A DNA stretch of 35,310 bases, from contig JAMOQG010000124.1 of assembly GCA_027064135.1 (NCBI GenBank), positions 1 to 35,310 on the forward strand, read 5' to 3'. The number at the start of each line of letters is the position of its first letter. Within the stretch, counting starts at the first letter, position 1. This stretch comes from Peptostreptococcaceae bacterium (GTDB lineage: Bacteria > Bacillota > Clostridia > Peptostreptococcales > Acidaminobacteraceae). Shown in pieces: positions 31,075 to 35,310 of the stretch. A program made the translations under genes and the position numbers. The notes below the pieces were generated by a model. That model did no database searches and was not told where the DNA came from. It saw only the letters and a list, made by a program, of their open reading frames with translations.

Positions 31075-33132
31075 TTATAAATCAACTTTATCAAGTTCTT
31101 TTAAATTATATCTTTCAATTATATCCATAAGTTTTATAGGATATTTAGGATCTGTTGCATATCCTGCTCTTCTAATTGACCAAGCTCCAAGTGTATCATT
31201 ATACATTACATCTCTAAATATTTGATATCTTGATAGTTCAAGTAATATCCTTTTATGATCTTTCCAGCTTTCAAAAGCATTATTATATGCTCTGAAATAA
31301 TCATCAATTCTATATACTACTCCATTATATACTTCCCATGTATTTGATATTACTGATCCATCTGTACCTGTTCCTTTTATTCCAAATAGATTATATGAAA
31401 ATTTATTTGAATATTTATCAACCGGAACACTTTGTCCCCAACCAGATTCTAAGATTGCTTGAGCAGTTTGAAGTGCAGCTGACATATCAGTTTTTTCATA
31501 TGATTCAATTGCCATCTTTGAAACAAACTCTAGAAATTCATCTTTTTTAATTATTGGTTTAGGTCCATAAGTTTCACCAAAATACACTTTAAAATCCACT
31601 GTATCAGATTTTATTATTTCGCCATTATAAACTCCATATGCAGTAATTGAAACATTCCCTTCATCATTTTCATTTGGAATATACATAAAACTTCCATCTA
31701 TGATACCACTTGATAGAATCCTTTTATCTCCATTATCATTATTCTTAAGTACAAAATATAAATTATCAAGTTCTACATTTGATTCACTCGAAATTTTTGT
31801 CTCTTTACTAATTACTTGTTTAGGTCCTATCCCTTTTATTTTTAAATAAGGCGAGAAATCTACTGCTACTTTAACATAATCACTATCATGTCTAATTCCT
31901 TTTGTATCTATTACACTTACTTTTAAAAGTTTATTTCCTTCATCTTCTTTAGTAGGATTCCATTCATATGATCCATATGGAATTGTAGCTAATACTTCTT
32001 CAACACCTGTTTTTTCATCTTTAATATAATAAGTAGTTTCAAGTACATCAAAATTCCTTTTTGCAAGTAAATTATCAGATTTTGAAATAGTCATATTATT
32101 ATTAATTCCTACAAGTTCTAACTCTTTAATTAAATAAGTTTGAAACATTATTTCATCACTTATATATTCATTGCCACTAAAATCTGACGCTTTAATAGTA
32201 ATAGCATAATTAATTGTACCAGCTCCACTTGGTGTAAATTTATATTTATCATATGGATCTCTTTTTTCTATTGTAGTTACATTTCCTGTATTTAAATTCT
32301 TAATTTCATAATCAATATATTTTGCTAAAAAATTAATTTCGGGCGTAATTGAACAGTTTTTATCAACTTCTCCACCAATTTTAGGAATTACATTGATAAA
32401 TGCTTTTTTTATATCTCCCATTACCCAATTATTATCATTATCGAAAAGCCCTACAATAAATATTTTCTCACCATCATCTTCTACTTTAGGTTTATATTTT
32501 AAAATATCCTTTGTAGCTTTTTCTTTCGAAACTATATATCCAGAATAACTATCCCTATCAAATAAAAATAATTTTAAATTATAGTTTTCATTTTGATATT
32601 CTTTTGGAATATTTATCTCAATATCTTTTTCACTTGAAACATATATTAATTTATTTGTTTCATTAAAACTTATTTCATAAAATGGTTTAATTTCAGATTT
32701 TCTTTCTGAATCTACTACTACAGTACGAGTATTATTATCCCAATCAATATATGCACCAAGACCATTACTTACTAATCTTACCGGCACATATGTCCTATCA
32801 TTTATTATTATTGGTGCTACATCACTTACTTGATAAAAATCATTATTATTATAATTTACTATTTTACTATCTATTTTTAATAACATGCTTTCATCATTTT
32901 TTTTAATTAATACAGTCCTATCGTCATTATTCCATATAACTTCTGCACCAAGTTCTTCAGATACAAATCTTACAGGTATTAAAGTTCTATCGTCTTTTAT
33001 AACTGGATTTGATAAATCAGTAATATCCTTCCCATTAACTACTAAATTTACATCACTAGATGCAAAACTAAAACTAAAAACAAATATATAAAAACTTAAA
33101 ACCATAATTAACGCTATAATATTTTTTTTCAT
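31075..33132 (-). CDS. secreted N-acetylglucosaminidase with copper-amine-oxidase-N-like stalk domains
   Basis: Exported cell-wall hydrolase of 685 residues. Residues 1-25 are a signal peptide (MKKNIIALIMVLSFYIFVFS, ending SFAS). Residues about 27-145 are two copies of the so-called copper amine oxidase N-terminal fold (DDRTLIPVRFVSEELGAEVI and NDRTYVPVRLVSNGLGAYID), a stalk or wall-binding module in clostridia without amine oxidase activity. The middle is Ig-like beta domains. The C-terminal 150 residues are a glucosaminidase domain with AQAILESGWGQS (catalytic Glu), NLFGIKG and YRAYNNAFESWKDH-like motifs. ATG 33132 is chosen because GGAGAGTGAT precedes it; the in-frame start at 33153 lies before that site. 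Role: peptidoglycan remodelling. Confidence 0.88.
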   Translation of the reverse strand: MKKNIIALIMVLSFYIFVFSFSFASSDVNLVVNGKDITDLSNPVIKDDRTLIPVRFVSEELGAEVIWNNDDRTVLIKKNDESMLLKIDSKIVNYNNNDFYQVSDVAPIIINDRTYVPVRLVSNGLGAYIDWDNNTRTVVVDSERKSEIKPFYEISFNETNKLIYVSSEKDIEINIPKEYQNENYNLKLFLFDRDSYSGYIVSKEKATKDILKYKPKVEDDGEKIFIVGLFDNDNNWVMGDIKKAFINVIPKIGGEVDKNCSITPEINFLAKYIDYEIKNLNTGNVTTIEKRDPYDKYKFTPSGAGTINYAITIKASDFSGNEYISDEIMFQTYLIKELELVGINNNMTISKSDNLLAKRNFDVLETTYYIKDEKTGVEEVLATIPYGSYEWNPTKEDEGNKLLKVSVIDTKGIRHDSDYVKVAVDFSPYLKIKGIGPKQVISKETKISSESNVELDNLYFVLKNNDNGDKRILSSGIIDGSFMYIPNENDEGNVSITAYGVYNGEIIKSDTVDFKVYFGETYGPKPIIKKDEFLEFVSKMAIESYEKTDMSAALQTAQAILESGWGQSVPVDKYSNKFSYNLFGIKGTGTDGSVISNTWEVYNGVVYRIDDYFRAYNNAFESWKDHKRILLELSRYQIFRDVMYNDTLGAWSIRRAGYATDPKYPIKLMDIIERYNLKELDKVDL

Positions 33133-33163
33133 ATAATCACTCTCCATTAACATTTATAGGATA

Positions 33164-33171
33164 ATTATAAC
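33164..33171 (-). promoter_or_regulatory. extended -10 promoter of the glucosaminidase gene
   Basis: Minus strand TGTTATAAT: TATAAT (33164-33169) with TG one base upstream. An AACATT/AATGTT inverted repeat (33169-33182) abuts it. Confidence 0.45.
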
Positions 33172-33212
33172 ATTTCAATGTTTCAAAACAGTTACAGTTT
33201 GTTTAATTTTTT

Positions 33213-33248
33213 ACAAAAAAGAAAAAAACATGAACTTAATCATGTTTT
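33213..33248 (-). terminator. intrinsic terminator of hisS
   Basis: Minus strand AAAACATGA-TTAAGT-TCATGTTTT (9-bp stem, arms 33240-33248 and 33225-33233), followed by TTTCTTTTTTG. It lies 12 bp past the stop codon. Confidence 0.8.
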
Positions 33249-33259
33249 AATATATTTTT

Positions 33260-34444
33260 TTATATTTTATCGACAACAATAATATTGGTAAAACCTTCTT
33301 CTTCCATTTTCTTTATTTTCTTACCAACTTTGTTTTTATTAACTTTAAACATCGATACTATTTTATTGTCATCACTCATTTCTTTTGATAATTCTACTGT
33401 TTTTTCTAAATATTCATCATTAATATAAACAAGTGCTATTTTTTCTTTAGTATCTATCTCTATATTTTTAGTTTTTAATAAATCAACTATTCTTTCAAAA
33501 CCAATTGAAAAACCAACAGCTGGAATTGTATCACTTTGAAATTTATTTAATAAATCATCATATCTTCCACCGCCACCTAACGAACCTTTAAATTCATTTG
33601 ATTGAACTTCAAATATTGATCCGGTATAATAACCCATTCCTCTTACTAATGTAGGATCAAATTCTATTGGATAATATTTAGAAACCACTTTAATAATTTC
33701 ATTAATTTCTTTTGCTGCTTCAAAATCTATATCTTCTAGTTTTGTATCCATTCTTTTAATAAGTGATTTTATTTGAGTATCTGAGAGTTCTTTAGCTGCT
33801 AATTCTTTTTTCACTCCTTCAATACCAATTTTATCTACTTTATCTAATGATATACAAATTGAAGAAAATTTATCTTCTGAAATATCAGATGATATAACCA
33901 TATCTTTTAATAATCTTCTATCATTTATTTTAAGAACAAAGTTTTTAAAACCAAGTCTATGAATAACTTCAGGAACAGTCATTAATAATTCGATTTCTGC
34001 AATTATTGATTTCTCTCCAATAATGTCTACATCACATTGCATAAATTGACGATACCTTCCTTTTTGTGGTCTTTCAGCTCTCCATACATCTCCTATTTGA
34101 ACTGCTTTAAAAGGTGTTGGTAATTCATTTCTATTATTTGCATAAAATCTTGATAAAGGTAATGTTAAATCAAATCTTAACCCTAAATCAGTAATATCTT
34201 TTTCAGTAGCATTTTCTAAATTAAGTTTATCCCCTCTTTTAAGAATTTTAAAAAGCATTCTTAAATTTTCTCCACCATCACTATTTGTTAAAAGATTTAT
34301 ATCTTCAACTGAAGGTGTCTGAATTTGTGTAAAACCCTTTTCTGCATAAGTTTTTTTAATAACATCTAATATATAGTTTCTAAGTGCCATATCCTTAGGC
34401 AAAACATCTTGAGTTCCTTTAGCCGGTTGTTTTCTAAATTTCAT
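33260..34444 (-). CDS. hisS: histidyl-tRNA synthetase
   Basis: Charges tRNA-His. 394 residues, shorter than the usual 415-430 because the C-terminal anticodon-binding domain is compact. Class II motifs: KGTQDVLP, RFDLTLPLSRFYANN, motif 2 VWRAERPQKGRYRQFMQCD, the His-specific LVRGMGYYTGSIFEV and motif 3 AVGFSIGFERI. The presence of both His-specific motifs argues against HisZ, the catalytically inactive paralogue. GGAGG is 6-7 bases upstream of the start. It stands alone rather than with aspS as in many Firmicutes. Confidence 0.9.
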   Translation of the reverse strand: MKFRKQPAKGTQDVLPKDMALRNYILDVIKKTYAEKGFTQIQTPSVEDINLLTNSDGGENLRMLFKILKRGDKLNLENATEKDITDLGLRFDLTLPLSRFYANNRNELPTPFKAVQIGDVWRAERPQKGRYRQFMQCDVDIIGEKSIIAEIELLMTVPEVIHRLGFKNFVLKINDRRLLKDMVISSDISEDKFSSICISLDKVDKIGIEGVKKELAAKELSDTQIKSLIKRMDTKLEDIDFEAAKEINEIIKVVSKYYPIEFDPTLVRGMGYYTGSIFEVQSNEFKGSLGGGGRYDDLLNKFQSDTIPAVGFSIGFERIVDLLKTKNIEIDTKEKIALVYINDEYLEKTVELSKEMSDDNKIVSMFKVNKNKVGKKIKKMEEEGFTNIIVVDKI

Positions 34445-34472
34445 AATTTTTCCTCCTATATAAATCTTATGT

Positions 34473-34501
34473 ATTTTATAATTTTATCATTGATAATTCA
34501 A
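34473..34501 (-). promoter_or_regulatory. probable hisS promoter
   Basis: Minus strand TTGAAT (34496-34501), a 17-nt spacer and TAAAAT (34473-34478), 28 nt before the start codon. Confidence 0.55.
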
Positions 34502-34505
34502 TTTG

Positions 34506-34990
34506 TTAATTATTTTTTATAATATATTTATTTACTATTTCTGCAACTCCACTTTCATTATTATTTTTAGTTGTAGTTATATTTGCAATGCTTTTTATTT
34601 CATCAATAGCATTTATCATTGCTACACCAGTTCCCGCAAAATTAATCATACCGTAATCATTCATAGCGTCGCCTATTGCCATAACATTGTTATTTTCAAT
34701 ATTCATTAATTTCATTAAATATTCTAATGCATATCCTTTATCAGCATCAATATTCATTACTTCTAAAAAATATGGCTTTGAAATAAAAATATTTGCTCTA
34801 TCTTTAAATTTTTCTTTTAAAATTAATTCTAATTCTATTAATTTTTCTGGATTACCAGGAATTACAAATTTAATTGGTGCATCATTTAAGAACTCTTCAT
34901 AATTATTAATTATTTTCTTTTTCATTCCTGTTAATTCACAATCAATATCTGTATATTTATTTTCATAAGAAACATATATAGTATCCTGAA
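34506..34990 (-). pseudogene. Cof-type HAD phosphatase, 3' remnant
   Basis: The intact part encodes the C-terminal half of a HAD-IIB (Cof-like) phosphatase: cap-domain residues, then NAPIKF-type strand (DAPIKFVIPGNPEKL), DKGYALEYLMKLM and motif IV GDAMNDYGMI. The frame is open upstream of the internal ATG 34925 (QDTIYVSYENKY, TDIDCELTGM) as far as about 34990, then meets TGA. The N-terminal DxD nucleophile domain is missing and is replaced by sequence resembling an insertion-element end. The other half may lie beyond the window on the far side of the element. The remnant itself cannot be catalytic. Confidence 0.75.
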
Positions 34991-35310
34991 TTTCACATGA
35001 TTGAAATCACGTGGTTCTAACTTCATTAAGCTTCTCAAATACTCTCACTTAATTAAAACCATTAAGTTACAACATATATGAACTCACTTAAATACCGTTA
35101 AAATTTCACTACCAAGTATTCTTTTGAATACATTAGCGATAGTTTAAGGCTCAATTCAAAACCTTTTTTGTTATTTTTTTTATTGTTTTTATTTATTTTT
35201 TCTATATTCCAAAACTGCTTATTAATTTATGTTTCCTTTTTTTTAAGTTTTCTAATCTTTCTATTTCTTTTTTGTGTAATTTGTTAAAGTTTTCAAATTC
35301 TTCTATCATT
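34988..35310 (-). mobile_element. right end of a probable IS200/IS605-type element (partial)
   Basis: At the point where the HAD frame breaks, the minus strand shows GAACCACGTGATTTCAATCA followed by TGTGAAATTCA. This is a hairpin (arms 35005-35013 and 34994-35002, one G-U) followed by TTCA at the edge, the form of IS605-family right ends. Upstream of it (35020-35180) is a gene-free structured stretch that resembles the omega-RNA region downstream of tnpB. Element identity is inferred; no complete transposase is visible and the left end is outside the window. Confidence 0.55.
35202..35310 (-). CDS. partial reading frame inside the mobile element, unidentified
   Basis: Frame open from the window edge to TAG at 35202. 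The visible 35 residues (from MIEEFENFNKLHKKEIERLE to KHKLISSFGI) are Lys/Glu-rich and probably helical. They do not match the usual C-terminus of TnpB by eye, so this may be a degenerate tnpB, another element gene or chance. ATG 35309 may be a start or an internal Met. Confidence 0.35.
   Translation of the reverse strand, partial: MIEEFENFNKLHKKEIERLENLKKRKHKLISSFGI

Noticed and set aside
33260-34444. HisZ (ATP phosphoribosyltransferase regulatory subunit)
   Set aside because: The His-specific synthetase motif LVRGMGYYTG and motif 2 arginine are present, and no hisG is nearby.

Overview
The window is low-GC, T/A-rich chromosomal DNA from an anaerobic Gram-positive bacterium of the Clostridia/Tissierellia type. 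The support is the SigI/RsgI pair, an SLH surface protein, Firmicute-style Shine-Dalgarno sites (AGGAGG variants), TTGACA-17-TATAAT promoters, a UGA-containing CC/Se-type selenoprotein and the clostridial style of the 16S leader. I do not name a genus.

Layout. 1-371: 5' end of a 16S rRNA gene on the minus strand, driven by three tandem sigma-A promoters. 498-4252 (+): a paired ABC-2 exporter (ATPase-permease-ATPase-permease). 4438-9170 (-): a Gate-domain membrane protein, a large SLH surface protein and an HD-GYP protein whose HD dyad is degenerate. 9283-9579 (-): a 98-residue selenoprotein with an in-frame UGA and a SECIS-like hairpin. 9704-10996 (+): a serpin lipoprotein with an in-frame 9-bp tandem repeat. 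11028-17218 (-): a tight six-frame cluster (GPH symporter, metallo-beta-lactamase-fold protein, phospholipase-D-like protein, an integrase-SAM-like/DUF7309-like protein apparently frameshifted from its C-terminal part, and an MFS transporter). 17355-20341 (-): sigI-rsgI behind a secreted acidic protein with LPYGL repeats. 20455-27563 (-): aromatic amino acid operon aroF-tyrA-aroB-aroA-aroC-pheA-aroE. 28040-30840 (-): trkA-trkH potassium uptake. 31075-33132 (-): secreted glucosaminidase. 33260-34444 (-): hisS. 34506-35310: 3' remnant of a HAD phosphatase gene, cut off by what looks like the right end of an IS200/IS605-type element running off the window.

The most striking finding is the 400-nt leader of the aro operon (27564-28013). 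From a near-consensus promoter it encodes two consecutive short peptides, of 32 and 37 residues, both packed with Tyr and Phe codons. Each is followed by its own intrinsic terminator, and a sequence just after each stop codon can pair with the 5' arm of that terminator. This is the architecture of ribosome-mediated transcription attenuation, present twice in series. In Firmicutes such operons are usually controlled by T-boxes or binding proteins. A tandem Phe/Tyr peptide attenuator feeding a whole shikimate/Tyr/Phe operon looks unusual and testable.

The genes otherwise suggest an anaerobe that makes its own Phe and Tyr (shikimate kinase and dehydroquinase must be elsewhere), builds a decorated cell wall (SLH protein, glucosaminidase, SigI/RsgI), uses selenium and carries IS605-family elements. 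All functions are read from sequence motifs by eye; no database search was run.
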